A stretch of DNA of 64,000 nucleotides from Garcia nutans (GCA_947685225.1 CANTUV010000072.1:4836001-4900000); one strand, 5' to 3'; shown: positions 24,081-36,895, numbered from the stretch's first letter. Notes: generated by a model from the sequence alone, not told the origin. Program-made: numbers and translations.

Positions 24081-25541
24081 ATGGCGCCTCGGACGCATCA
24101 GTCTGTAGAGGATAGTGCAGAGAGTGTGACTCCTGATGAGGGTAGATATGGAGCTAGAGTTGTGTATGCTGGTGAGGCATCTGTTTCTGTACCTGTGTGA
24201 CCAGCAGCTGATGAGATTTTGCTTGGCTACGTACGACATATGGTAGAGTTGTTAAGGCAGGCTCCAATTTAGCAGTCGCCGCAGCCGCCGCCGCAACTGC
24301 AGTTGCCAGTGAGGAAGTATGATAAGCTGAGAAAGTTGAGAGTTGAGGATTTTATTTGTACTACAAACCCTACTGTAGCAGAGCAGTGGCTAGACAGGGT
24401 TCAGAGAGTGTCCATTCAGTTGCAGGCTAGTTTGGAAGAGAAGTTTGATTATGCCAGATCTCTTCTGCATAGGGATGCATATGATTGGTGGAAGACAGTT
24501 CCACATGCTCTGGAAGATCCACCAGTCCTGACCTATAATGATTTTCTGTGGGAATTTGAGTAGAAGTATACTCCGAGGGAGTATAAGGATGTAAAGAAGA
24601 TAGAGTTCCTGAGTTTTAGACAGGATACCGGGACAGTGACAGAGTATGAGATCAAGTTTATTTGCTTGAGTCATTATGCTGGTGGGACCATTTTTGATGA
24701 GATTAATAGGTGCATGAGATTTGAGGAGGGACTGAGAGCCTCTATCTTGTGTATCATAGCAGGCTCTCAGTATCAAGATTTTTCTTAGTTGGTTGCATCT
24801 GCTAGGAGTGTAGAGAGAGCACAGAGTCTTGCAGCAGCTGACAGGGTTGAGGAGACCAGAGCTAGAAGGCCCTAGAGTGAGGTAGGGTCTTCATAGATGA
24901 AGAGAGGTCGAGGGGGATATTTTCAGAGGTTCAGTAGTAGCTAAGGATAGTTTGACAGGTCAGTATAGCAGCAAAGACAGAGACAGAGACCTGCAGTTTC
25001 AGTGGCTAGTGCTCTGACCCCAGTGGCTCAGAGACATGCTCCACCTACTTGTGTTCATTATGGTAAAGCACATGGAGGTGTCTGCTGGTCGAGAGGTGCT
25101 TTTGGAGTATGTTTTAGATGTGGGTCGTCAAACCATTTTATCAGAGATTGTCCAGAGCCACCGGAGGATAGACACACAGTTACTACAACTTCTCGACCCA
25201 GTGTCAGAGGGGGTCATGGTGGTAAAGGTTTTGGTAGAGGTGGTCGATCTGGAACTAGTCAGAGAGGAGATTCTACAGCCAAAGGTAGTAGACCAGATGA
25301 GGCAGGACCATCAAAGTGGGTTTATGTGTTGCAGAGGCAGCCGAATGCTTCAGCTGTTATTGCTGGTACTTTTACTTTATTTGGTACTTCAGTTCTTGCA
25401 TTATTAGACCCTGGGTCGACTCATTCTTACATCAATGCATCCATCTTGCCTGTGAGTGATTTGTATTCTAAGTGCTTAGAATTTGATGTTTTTGTCACAA
25501 ATCCTTTAGGGCATAGTGTTGTGGTGAGCAGGGCCCACTGA
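24081..25541 (+). pseudogene. gag-protease of G2 (one frame, nine stops)
   Basis: One reading frame of 487 codons from ATG 24081 has no frameshift. Gag core: TVAEQWLDRVQRVSIQ (about 24373) and DYARSLLHRDAYDWWKTV (about 24450). A zinc knuckle CFRCGSSNHFIRDC lies at about 25113-25154 (C-x2-C-x4-H-x4-C). A glycine/arginine-rich linker follows, then retropepsin with LLDPGSTHSYI at about 25406-25440. The aspartate of DPGST is present. Sequence breaks off inside PR after NPLGHSVVV. Nine stops interrupt it: TGA 24198; TAG 24270, 24561, 24786, 24873, 24894, 24948, 24966; TAA 24942. Each is one C-to-T change from CGA, CAG or CAA. The break at 25541 is a fusion to LTR sequence. Confidence 0.85.
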
Positions 25542-28383
25542 GATAGCATATAAAAGTCAACACTTTTTAAAAGAAAAATGAAGGGATTTTAAAAGAAATG
25601 GTGGAATATATATGTGATATATATGTAAAATATACATAACATATAAAAGTCAACACTTTTTAAAAGAAAAGTCAAAAGTCAAACTAAAAAGGGTATTTTG
25701 GTGATTAAATCTTAAAATTTTAAAATTATTAAATTAATTTAAAAATAAATAATTTTTGAATGGAAGAGGAATTTTTGGACTTTTAATTTATTAAATAAAT
25801 AAATAATTAATTAATTCTTAAAATATTAAATAATATATATGGTTATAATTAAAGGATGAAAAGAAAGAGAAATTAAAGAATAATCTTCTTCTTCTTCATC
25901 TTCTTCTTCTTCTTGGCTGAACCACCATTTGAGATAGCTCAAGGATTTTTGTTCTTCTTACCTCCAAGAATTGAAGGATTCCAAAGGTTCAAAAAGGATT
26001 TTTAGTGATTTCCACTTGAAAAAGTAAGTTCTTTAGCTTTTTCTTTGGATTTCCATAGAAATTTTGAATATGTGAGTTTTGGATTTTTGAAGTAGCATTT
26101 TATAATTGTTGGAATTGGTGTGTATGAAGTTATTTTGGGTAGTTATTAATGATTTTAAGGTTGGATTGAAGAAATGGTTGAATTTGGATAAAGAATGGTG
26201 AAGATAGAGAATTTAGGGTTGACTTTTATGGTTTGAGAAATCATGGTTTTTAATTGTGCAAATTGGTTCTAAATGAGTTTTTTTTTTATGCTTAAACAAG
26301 TATTTTAAAGTCAAATATTGAATTTGGTTGTGTTTGGTTGGAGTTTGAGAATGGAAGTGTGATTTAGGGTTTTGGAAAATGATTTTTTCAAAGTTGTTGA
26401 ATTGTATAAGTTTATTGGTTTAAACTTGTTGTTTGGTGTTATAAGTGATGAATATAGGCTTAAAATGATTAATGGATTGTGTTGGAATGGAAAACCTTCA
26501 ATGGGGGAAGGTTATGCCATTTTAGGGTTTTATGTATAAGAGTGTGGTTTTGTAATGTAAATGATTTAAATGTATTAAAATATGTTTCTAATAATATAAA
26601 TAAACTTAATAGATTAAAATGAATGGCCTATTATGAGAATCCAAAGTTAAAGTGAGGTTAGCTTTAAATTTTGGATTTTTGCTTGGATGGGATTTAATTA
26701 TGGTTTAATATTGGAAATGCCATTAAATGTGATACTATTATTTGCTATCACATTTGGTTTAGGCATTGAGGGAGGTTGATTTGCTTCATCCAAGTGGTGA
26801 AGGGCAAGTTGAAAGGATAGGATTGGAGGTTGTTTTAAGCTTGTTTTGGTTGCTATTTTAGGTAAGTACAAACTTTGAATACATTAGTTATGTTTGCATG
26901 ACATTTGGGCTTAACACATTTTGGTTGGAAAATGTGTTAAGCTACTTGATACATTGGTTATGTATGAATAATGTGCTATAACATTTGTAATATCATATAT
27001 GTGTTAAATGCATTGCGAAAAGCCATTGATAATGGCTAAATTGTGTAAAATGTGAAATATGTGTATTATGGGAAAATGACCCAAAGTGTTTGGGTAATGC
27101 CATTTGTTGTGTATGCATTAAGTGCATTGTTAAAAAGCCATTGGTATTGGCTAGATTACATTAAATGTGATTAATATGTGAATTATGTGAAAATACCCAA
27201 AGTAATTGGGTAATGTGTTGTAAATGCAAAAATATGGTATAATGTAATGAGATATATGGAAACATAATGAAATGAATTGATATCGATATAAATGAGAAAC
27301 ATGAATAAATTGTGTGCCTAGTATGTTATTCAATTTTTAGAGTTCTGTGTTTAGCGACATGCCTATGATTTGCCTACGGGCTAGATGCTGGGCGTCACTG
27401 TGAAAATATTTTTGAGGTGAAATGACTGGGTCGTAAGCCTTAAAAATAAGTCCTTGAAGCTGGGTTGGGTGAAATGACCGGGTCGTAAGCTCAGACCTAG
27501 TTAGACTATTACATTGATATTTTGCTTATGGGGCTAGACACATGGTGTCATTATAGACCAAAACAGTTACTCTGGAATTTGAATAGCATATTAGTTATTT
27601 TTGGGCCCATGTTTGTGTTTGTTTTTATGTGAATTGTGGATTGTGAAATATTTGAAAAGTATAAGAAAATGGAATGATGTGATATCCATATGCATTGTGC
27701 ATTGGCATTGCATTTGAGTTTTATTGTTATCAAGTTTGTATTACTAGGCTTTTGGCTTAGCGTGATTGTTTACATTGCGCAGGTGACAGGATAGATTCGG
27801 CTAAGCCGGAGAGTTCTTCTAGACCAGGTCGGGTCTAGAATTGTGATTGTGCTTGTAGAGTTGATATCAAGATCAGAAACACTATCAGCAGCATGTATAT
27901 ATTTTATGTTATTGTATATTTTGGGTATTATGCATATTATATCATACTTTTGGATTTTATGTATTATAAACTATAAAGAATGTTTGGGTTAAGTTATTTG
28001 AAATGTGGGTTTAAATGTGTTCTAAATTATATATATATATATATGTTTGAGAAACTTGGTAAAATTGAGGAGTATGGATGAAATGGTGATTTGAAATTAT
28101 TTGGGAGTGTTTTCTTATGCAGGTTGTGTAATTGATAAATTTTGGAATGTCCAAATTACCAACAAAACTCTAGCGAATTTTTCCCAGAGATTTTTATATA
28201 AAATGTTTATTTTGGGTTCCTATTTATATACCATTTAATTTTATATATTTAGTATTTGAAATTTTAAATCAAAACTGTGAAAATTTTTATTAAACTGGTC
28301 TGTGATATTTTTGTACCATATATGCATATTTTACATATGCTAAAAATATGTATTATACGTATATAGGGTATAAGAGTGTTACA
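25542..28383 (+). repeat. G2 3' LTR, 5'-truncated
   Basis: It aligns with 21,170-23911 after a messy junction. A stretch CATATAAAAGTCAACACTTT (25548) appears once at the breakpoint and again in its normal place at 25640. It ends GAGTGTTACA at 28383, next to the TSD. It contains the shorter GATATCGATATA tract (27281) and an extra GGTCGTAAGCC block near 27430 missing from the 5' LTR. Confidence 0.85.
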
Positions 28384-29931
28384 GAAGGTGAGAATGACCC
28401 AGCACCCCCACAGAGCCCGGTTCATTAGAACCGGCCTTCTTTTCAGGTCTTAAGATTATAACATTCTTAGTTAATATGATATTATCCACACTAATGCAAT
28501 CATAAGAATAAATAATCACTTTATTAAAATCACAAGAAGTTAAAATAAAATAAATAGATAGGCACCCATCCATGGATGGAAACATGCTTTTAAAACTATC
28601 CAATGTCCAAAAGAAAATAAATAAAATAGGATAACCACCAATTGGTGGAAACGTATCCTTTACATTGATCTAATACTTAAAATAAATTGAATTACATTGA
28701 GCTTAATAAATAAGGTACCCACAAAGTGGAAATGTACCTCTTACATCATTGAAGTTTAAATAATTAACTAAATATAATTAAACAATTCAAGAATTCATCA
28801 TAAGCAAAATAAATCATTTATCATAAACATATAAAATTGAACAAAAAAATCTAATCTAGGTTTTAATCTTGAATAAAGCATTGAATATACAAAATTAGGG
28901 TTTACATGTTAAATTTGGGTTTATAGGAATTGAAAACATGGCATTAAGATTTTGGAAACAAATTTTGAGTTTTAAAAGGGAAACTAAGGTTTTAGGGTAA
29001 AATTAGGGTTTTAAATGGAAAACTAGGTTTTTAGGGTAAAATTAGGTTTTTTAGATGGAAAATATGGTTTTATGGATTTTTGGAAACAAAACTAGGGTAT
29101 TATGCTTTTAGAAAATAAGATTATGGTTTTAAATTAAAATTTAGAATTATAGGGATCAAATTAGGATTTTAGTTTTAAAAACATGAAAGTAGGGCTTTGG
29201 AGGCACTGATTAGGGTTTAACACTTAAGGTTTAGCTTATGTTATTTAATCCAAGAATTCATATGTTAATATTTAAATTCAGTTTTTGCCTGAAGTTTATA
29301 TGCTCTTGGACATGCTTAAACAAAATCACAGTGAATATGAATCAATTGCACAACTTTATGTAAATTCAAATAAGTTTAAAACCAAACCGCACAGCTTTCT
29401 GTAAATTCAAGTAAGTTTAAAACCAACCCTATGTTTGTTGGCTCCACCACAATTGCATCGTTCAAATTCTGGCTGAGCAAGACTAAGATAGTGTGTTTAC
29501 TGCCTTTGTATGTTTTCTTCTGTTGTTTAAAGCTTCTGTGTTCTCAACATTTGTTAATCACTACTGAAGGTTACTGATCATTCTTGAAGGTTGCTCTCTG
29601 CTGAAGGTTGCCGAAGATCCCAAAGTCCCGCTCTAGGTTTTTAAAGTCTATATTTATAAGAGTGTGCATGCATTAGGTTAACTATCATGGAAGTTTTCCA
29701 TTTTAAAAATGGATCCTCTGATGCATATCAAATTCACGGATTTTTATTCGACATAAACTGAGACCATATCGAATTAGAACAACTTTTTTTCAAGGAAAAC
29801 CGACACCATCTCGAATTCAAGTGACCTTAATTTCACAGAATCCAAGTCCATATCAAATTGGCAATCCAAATTAGATATGGACTGTTAAAAACATGCCCCA
29901 TATCAAAATGGGAGAGCCCCATTTTGATATT

Positions 29932-30656
29932 GCAGACTGCATGGTAGTAATATACTGCTTAACATGCAAGTGAGGATTTTTTGTACCATTGTACCTAGCG
30001 AAGGAAGGCATCTTGAACTTATAAAGGACCTCTTCATCTTATTCAAACAACTTGTCAACCTCGACATTTCTTCAATTTTTAGCTTCTTTTCAAATTTCTT
30101 TTTCAATCCAGCAATCAATTTCTCAACATCTGAAGCTTCGGTCTTTTCCACGACTGATCTTTCAACAGCCCTTGGCTCCTTCTTCTTGTCTTGAGGATCT
30201 TGAACGTATTGAGGTCAGTCGTCCTCATCATCAATGACCACTTTGTCATCATCAAAGGGTACTTTACTAACCTTAGCCTTTCCTTTGTCCTTTGGCTTCT
30301 TAGTGCTGGCAGATGCCTCATTAGTGTTTCCTAAAAGTGCAGGCAGTTGGCTCTTCATGGTCTCAGTTAGGGCCTTCTTCAGTTTCTTCTTCTTGGCATT
30401 GAGGGCGTCGTCCACCATTCTTTGAATTTTTTTGGGATCCATTGCTCTTGGTGAGAAGCTAATTGAGTTGCTACTGGATTCTACGTCACTAGCACAGGTT
30501 GGGTTATTGTACACATTTGAATTTCTATACTCTAGGTTTGTGAGCCAGAAAGGATCAATGATATGTTATGCAATATGCATGTATACATGTATGCACAAAT
30601 AACAAACAAACAAAGATAATTAGGACGTCCCTTCCAACCTTATAACTTCCACACAT
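29932..30656 (-). pseudogene. 5' part of T3 gag, truncated by deletion
   Basis: From MCGSYKVGRDVLI at 30656 the minus strand follows the T4 gag start. It has stops near 30553 and 30530. The block YNNPTCASDVESSSNSISFS leads to AMDPKKIQRMVDDALNAK, then an acidic tract, then VEKLIAGLKKKFEKKLKIEEM. There is a frameshift near 30070. The frame ends where CATGCAGTCTGC (the MQSA block of gag) meets LTR sequence at about 29931. Compared with T4, about two thirds of gag is lost. Confidence 0.75.
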
Positions 30657-33600
30657 GAATGGCAAGTCTCTTTTCCTAGGTATATAGTCAACAAAATACC
30701 AACATGTGATATTTTGTTTATTGAAAATTTTCCTCGGATGGTTTAACCAATAGTTGCATTTTCTAATATAGAAGTTGGTCCATGATAATTCCTGTAACAT
30801 CTGTGATTTTGGAAAAATTAAATAAGTATTTGGAGATATAAATTGTATATACTCAATATATATATATCTAGACTATATATAACATATACATATGGTATAT
30901 TAATTGTATATGGTGGATTAATGCATTACATACTTAATATTTAATACACATATAAGGTACATTTGATGTGTATATAAGATACACATTACTTCTGCATATG
31001 TGTAATATCCCAAATTTTTGAAAAGTTATAATTTTTGAAAATTTGATAAAATAAATTATAATTTAAATGAATAAATTAAATTAATAGTTTTAAATGAAAA
31101 ATGAAGGGGTTTTAAATGAAAAAGTGGAACATATATGCGATGTATATGTAAAATATACATAACATATAAAAGTCAACACTTTTTAAAAGAAAAGTCAAAG
31201 TAAAAAAGGGTATTTTGGTAATTAAATCTTAAAATTTTAAAATTAATAAAATAATTCAAAAATAAATTATTTTTGAATGGAAGAGGGAATTTAGGAATTT
31301 TAATTTATTAAATAAATAATTATTAAATTATTTTAATATATATATATGGTTTAAAATTAAAGGGTGAAAGGAAAGAGAAATAAAAAAATAAAGTCTTCTT
31401 CTTCTTCTTCATCTTCTTGGCCGTAATCACCATGGGAGAGTAAGAGAAGTTTTTCTTCTTCCAAGCACTAAAAATTGAAGAGATTTTAAGGATTCAAGTG
31501 GAGTTTTAGAAGTTTCTTCATCAATTGGTAAGCTTTCTTACCAAAATTTCAAATTCTATGGAAAAGTATGTTATGTAAAATTTGGAATTTTATAGTAGCA
31601 TGATTTAATTATTTAGTTGAATATGAATGAAATTGTTTTGATTGGTTATTAATGGTTTTAAGGTTAGATTGAAGAAATGATTGAATTTAAGTTGAGTTCG
31701 GTGAAGAGAGAGAATTTAGGGTTATGGAACTTTTGGGTTTGTGGGAACATGAGCTTTAATTGTGCAAATTGGTTTCAAATGTGTTGTTTTGATTCATAAA
31801 TAAGTATTTTAAAGTCAAATATTAGATTTGGTTGTGTTTGGTTAGAGCTTGAGAATGGAAGTGGAGATTTAGGGTTTTGGAAAAGTGATTTTTCAAAGTG
31901 GTTGAATTGTTTGATTTTATTTGTTTAAGCATGTTGTTTAGTGTTAAAAGTGATGAATATAAGCTTGAAATTATTAATGGATTGTGTTGGAATGGAAAAC
32001 CTTCAATGGGGGAAGGTTATGCTATTTTATGGTTTTGTATATAAGAGTGTATTTTTATAATGTAAATGGTTCAAATGTATTAAAATATGCTTCTAATGAT
32101 ATAAATAAACTTAATATATTATAATGAATGGCCTAGTATGAGAATCCAAAGTTAAAGTGAGGTTAGCCTTAAATTTTGGATTTTTGCTTGGATGGGGTTT
32201 AATTATGGTTTAATATTGGAAATGCCATTAAATGTGATACTAAATGATTATTTTCTATCATACTTGGTTTAGGCATTGAGGAAGTTTGATTTGCTTCATC
32301 CAAGTGGTGAAGGGCAAGTTGGAAGGATAGGATTGGAGGTTGTGTTAAGCTTGCTTTGGGTTGCTAGTGGAGGTATGTACAAACTTTGAATATAATGTTT
32401 ATATTTGCATAACATTTGGACTTAACACATTTTGGTTGAAAAATTTGTTAAGCTACTTGGTACATTGATTGTGTATGAATAATATGCTATGACATTTGTA
32501 ATGTCATATATGTGTTAAATGCATTGTGAAAAGCCATTGATAATGGGTAAATTGTGTAGGATGTGAAATATGTATATTATGTGAAAATACCCAAAGTAAT
32601 TGGGTAATGTGTTGTGAATGCAAAAATGATATATGTGGAATAATGAAATGAATTGATATTGATAAAAATGAGAAAAATGAGAAAAGTGAGAAAAATGAGA
32701 AAGATGTGAAAAATGAGAAAAATGAGAAAAAAAGTGAAAATAAGGCAATGTGCCGAGATTGAATATGTGATAATAAGAAAGAGATTAATAATCAGAAAAA
32801 TGAATAAATAAGAAAAAAAATGAGAAAAAGATAATATAATAAGGCAATGTGCCTAGTTTGATCATGAGAAAATGAGAAAAGTTTTGATAAAGAAATTATG
32901 AAAGAATTTGATAATGAGAAATATGAATAAATTATGTGCCTAGTATGTTATTCAATTTTCAAAGTTCTGGGTTTGGCGGCATGCCTATGATTGCCTGCGG
33001 GCTAAACGTTGGAATGGTAAAAAAAACTGGTCGTAAGCTAGGCCAGCTAATAAATATGATGTTTTTGGGGGTGAAAAGACAGGGTCGTAAGCCTCAAAAA
33101 CTGTAGCAGACTAGCCGGGTTGAGGACCAAAATATTAGGGCCTAAGGGTCTAGCCGGGTTGAGGTTCAAGAGACTGGGGCTGTTACATTATCCATGGATA
33201 TATTGCCTACGGGGCTAGACACATGGTGTCATTATGGACCAAAGCAGTAACTCTGAAATTTAAATAGCATATTAGATCCTTTTTTGGCCCATGCTTGTCA
33301 TTTCTTTAATGTGAATTATGAATTGTGATACAATTGAGCAATATAATGCTTTGAGTTGTGATTATGGAATATTTGAAAAAATATAAGAAAGTAGAATGAT
33401 ATGACATCTATATGCATTGTGCATCGGCATTAAATTGAGTTTTATTGTTATTATCAAAGTTTGTACCACTAGGGTTCGACTTAGCGATTGTAATTCACCG
33501 CGCAGGTGTCATGGATATTTTGGTAGAGCAGGAGAGTTCTACTAGACCTGGTCGGGTCTAGGGTTGTATTTATTGAGCTTGAAGAATTGTTTTTGAGTAC

Positions 33601-34957
33601 ATCAAGATCAGAGCCAGTTGCCAACATGTACATTTTTTATATTATAGTACATTTTGATATTATGTATGTTATGATATGTTTTTGAAGTATATATTTTAAA
33701 TTGTAAAGAATGATTTGAATAATTTTGTTTAAGATGGGATTTTATATGTAATGTTGATATATACCTATATATAAGTATTTTGAGAAAATATGGAGAAATT
33801 AAGAAGTATTGGTGAATTGATTTTATTTGGAGTGTTTGTTTTATGCAGGTTGTGTTTTGTTGAATTTTAGAAATGTTCAAATTATAGGCAAAACTCTAGC
33901 GAATTTTTTTTCCAGAGATTTTCTTATAAAATGTTATTCCGGGTTACTATAGCAAGCAAAGAATATTTATATACTATCTAATTTTATATATTTAGTATTT
34001 GAAATTTTAAAACAGAAATGTGTAATTTTTTTATTAAATCGATTTGTGATATTTTTATACTGTATATGTGTATTTTACATATGCTGAAAATATGTATTAT
34101 ACGTATATAGGGTATAAGGGTGTTACAATTCCCATTAATTAGGTTTTAATCCATTGAATCTCAATAAAAATAACTTTTATGATATATTGGATTAAAACTA
34201 AATTAAGATGTTTATCATAAATAGATTTCTTTACTGAAAAAGTAACTAATGATTCATGTTAAAAATAAGCCCATGATTAATGATTCTTGGTATAAATTAG
34301 GCTCACAATTGATTTTGTTATTCCATAATTGACCTAAATAATTTGTAAGCTCATTTTAGGAAAAGTTGTAATGAAGTGAAAAAATAGTTTTGTTTTAAAG
34401 CTAATAAAAAGATTTTAGAAAAAATGAATTTTTGGCTTTGAGCATGGTTATGAGGTGAAAAATAATTTTTTGATCCAATTTTAAAAGTTTTTATGTTCAA
34501 AGATCATCTTGAAAAGTTTTGAAAAGAGTTTTGGTCTTTTAGATTTTGAAGGAAAAAATATTTTGAGCTTACAATATACGTAGGTCATATTAGAAAAAGA
34601 GCAAACCAAATAAGCCATGATTTAAACAAAGATAAATTAACCATAGTCAAACAACAAGCATTTGGGGTAGAAACCTAAGAAAAATAACTAGGTCAACTAC
34701 ATGAGCTTAAGTCTTTGGGTTGAAAAGTTTTAGGCTCCCACAACAAGTATATACCAAAAGGTACAAGGCTATGAGTGGTTATGCCTTGCTCGATCTCCAT
34801 ACCTTGAGTGAAAGTATGGTATCCCTCACATAACACAACATGGATAACATAGGCATCTTAACTCACACACACAATGCAATCTAAATGATGCAATGGACAA
34901 TATCATAATAAGAAAGAATAAAATAATATAAAGACCAATGGAATAAGCTTCTCTTAT
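30657..34957 (-). other. T3 leader, interrupted by solo LTR G3
   Basis: 30657-30792 and 34128-34957 together match the leader of T4 (49939-50798) in order and orientation, and T1's leader in reverse. It is non-coding. Confidence 0.65.
30793..34127 (+). repeat. Full-length solo LTR of the G family (G3)
   Basis: 3335 bp, starting TGTAACATCTG and ending GGGTGTTACA. A perfect 5-bp TSD ATTCC sits on both sides (30788-30792 and 34128-34132). It holds a complete copy of the shorter LTR type from 31001 (TGTAATATCCC), so the first 208 bp are an extension. An AAAAATGAGAAAAATGAG-like minisatellite lies at 32660-32740. On removal the host sequence reads GATAATTCCCATTAATTAGG, matching T1's leader in reverse. 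Confidence 0.92.
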
Positions 34958-34975
34958 CCTTAGTGGAGTCGTCGC
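34958..34975 (-). other. T3 primer-binding site
   Basis: The minus strand reads GCGACGACTCCACTAAGG directly after the LTR end, close to the TGGCGACTCCACTGGGG consensus. Confidence 0.65.
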
Positions 34976-36506
34976 TGTGAGCGGGGATTTTCACCCCCAC
35001 TCCCATGTGGATTGATTCTTACGACTTCGGCATTGTTAGGCTCAGGGCCTTAGAGAACACGAACCTAAACCTGAAGAAAATAGAGTCACCACCCTTACGA
35101 ATAGAGAAGAAGAAAGGGGTGGATGACTCGATTGATAAGGAATCCCCAACCCCCTAACTGGTTCAAAAAGTTGGGTACGCATGGGGAAGGTAAGAATGAT
35201 CTAGAACCCCCACATCACCCGGTTCATTAGAATCGACCTCCTTTTCAGGTCTTAATATTATGACATTCTTAGTTAATATGATATTATCCATACTAATGCA
35301 ATCATAAGAATAAATAATCACTTTATCAAAATCACAAGAAGTTCAAACAAAATAAATAAATAGACCCATCCATGGATGGAAACATGCCTTTAAAATTGTC
35401 CAATGTCCAAAAGAAAACAAATAAAATAGGATACACACCAATTGGTGGAAATGTATCCTTTACATTGATCCAAAACTTAAAATAAATTGAATTACATTGA
35501 GCTTAACAAATAAGGTACCCACGAAGTGGAAACGTACCTCTTACATCATTGAAAGTTTAAATAATTAACTAAATATAATTAAACAATTCAAGCATTCATC
35601 ATAAGCAAAATAAATCATTCATCATAAACATATAAAATTGAACCAAAAAATCTAATCTAGGTTTTAATCTTGAATAAACCATTGAATATATAAAATTAGG
35701 GTTTACATGTTAAATTTGAGTATATAGGGATTGAAAACATGGTTTTAAGATTTTGGAAAAAAAAAATTAGGGTTTTAAATGGAAAACTAAGGTTTTGGGG
35801 TAAAATTTGGGTTCTAAATGGAAAACTAGGGTTTAAGGGTAAAATTAGGGTTTTTAAATTGAAAACTAGGGTTTTATGGTAAAATTAGGTTTTTTAGATG
35901 GAAAATATGGTTATATGGATTCTTGGAAACAAAACTAGGGTTTTATGCTTTTAGAAAATAAGATTATGGTTTTAAATTAAAATTTAGAGTTATAGGGATC
36001 AAAATAGGATTTTAGTTTTAAAAACATGAAAGTAGGGTTTTGGATGCACTAATTAGGGTTTAACACTTAATGTTTAGTTTCTGCTATTTAATACATGAAT
36101 TCATATGCTATTTTATTAGGGTTTAATATTAAATTCAGTTTCTGCCTAAAGTTTATATGCTCCTGGACAAGCTTAAACAAAATCACAGTGAATATGAATC
36201 AATTGCATATCTTTATGTAAATTCAAATAAGTTTAAAACCAAACCGTATAGCTTTCTGTAAATTCAAGTAAGTTTAAAACCAAACCTATGTTTGTTAGCT
36301 CCACCACAATTGTACCATTCAAATTTTGGCTGAGCAAGACTAAGACAATGTGTTTATTAAATTTTGTAAGGTTTCTTTTATTATTTGAAGCTTCTTTGTT
36401 CTCAATGTTTGTTAATCAGTGCTGAAGGTTACTGATCATTCTTGAAGGTTGCTCTCTGCTGAAGGTTGCTAAAGATCCCAAAGTCCCGCTCTAGGTTTCT
36501 AAAATC

Positions 36507-36516
36507 TATATTTATA
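36507..36516 (-). promoter_or_regulatory. TATA box of T3 LTR promoter
   Basis: The minus strand reads TATAAATATA. It lies about 230 bp downstream (in LTR direction) of the U3 inverted repeats. The same box occurs in the 3' LTR near 29651-29660. Confidence 0.55.
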
Positions 36517-36739
36517 AGAGCATGCATGCATTATCATGGAAGTTTTCTGTTTTAAAAATGGATCCTTTGATGCATATCAAATTCATGGATTTTTATTCGA
36601 CACAAACCGATACCATATCAAATTAGAACCACTTTCATTCGAGGAAAACCGACACCATCTCAAATTCAAGTGACCTTAATTTGACAGAATCCAAGTCCAT
36701 ATCTATTTGCAATCCAAATTTGATATGGACTGCTAAAAA

Positions 36740-36895
36740 CCTGCCCCCTATCGAAATGGGGCCCCATTTCAATATGGGGACAACCCCATATTGAATTGGG
36801 GCTCCCAATTCGATATGGGGAGCCTCCATATCAAATTGGGAGGCTCCAATTCGATATGGGTGCTTTCCCATGTCGAATTGGGTTTCCTAATTCGA
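36740..36895 (-). repeat. U3 inverted repeats, AATTCGATATGGG type
   Basis: About ten short modules alternate in orientation: ATCGAAATGGGG, CCCATTTCAATATGGGG, CCCATATTGAATTGGGG, CCCAATTCGATATGGGG, CATATCAAATTGGG, CAATTCGATATGGG, CCCATGTCGAATTGGG. Neighbouring copies can pair into hairpins. Related modules occur at 29895-29930, 16698, 17896 and 42790-42967. Confidence 0.85.

Larger units (their letters stand above)
21071..28383 (+). mobile_element. G2: Tekay-like chromovirus with most of pol deleted
   Basis: Two LTRs flank a PBS, a leader and one gag-protease frame; RT, RNase H, integrase and chromodomain are missing. The 5-bp TSD is GAAGG (21066-21070 and 28384-28388). The PR motif DPGSTHSY and the long LTR point to the Tekay (Del) lineage. 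The LTRs look alike apart from a few indels and scattered substitutions, so it is younger than T3. The missing pol is joined directly to the inside of the 3' LTR at about 25541. Confidence 0.85.
20856..29931 (-). repeat. T3 3' LTR, 5'-truncated and interrupted by G2
   Basis: 20856-21070 plus 28384-29931 form one LTR that aligns with 34976-36750 of the T3 5' LTR. The GAAGG before G2 is repeated after it, and GGGGAAGGTGAGAATGACCC is restored when G2 is removed. The right end stops in the U3 inverted-repeat zone and joins gag. Confidence 0.8.

Noticed and set aside
24390..24776. 128-codon frame on the minus strand
   Set aside because: Shadow of G2 gag, which is well recognised on the plus strand.
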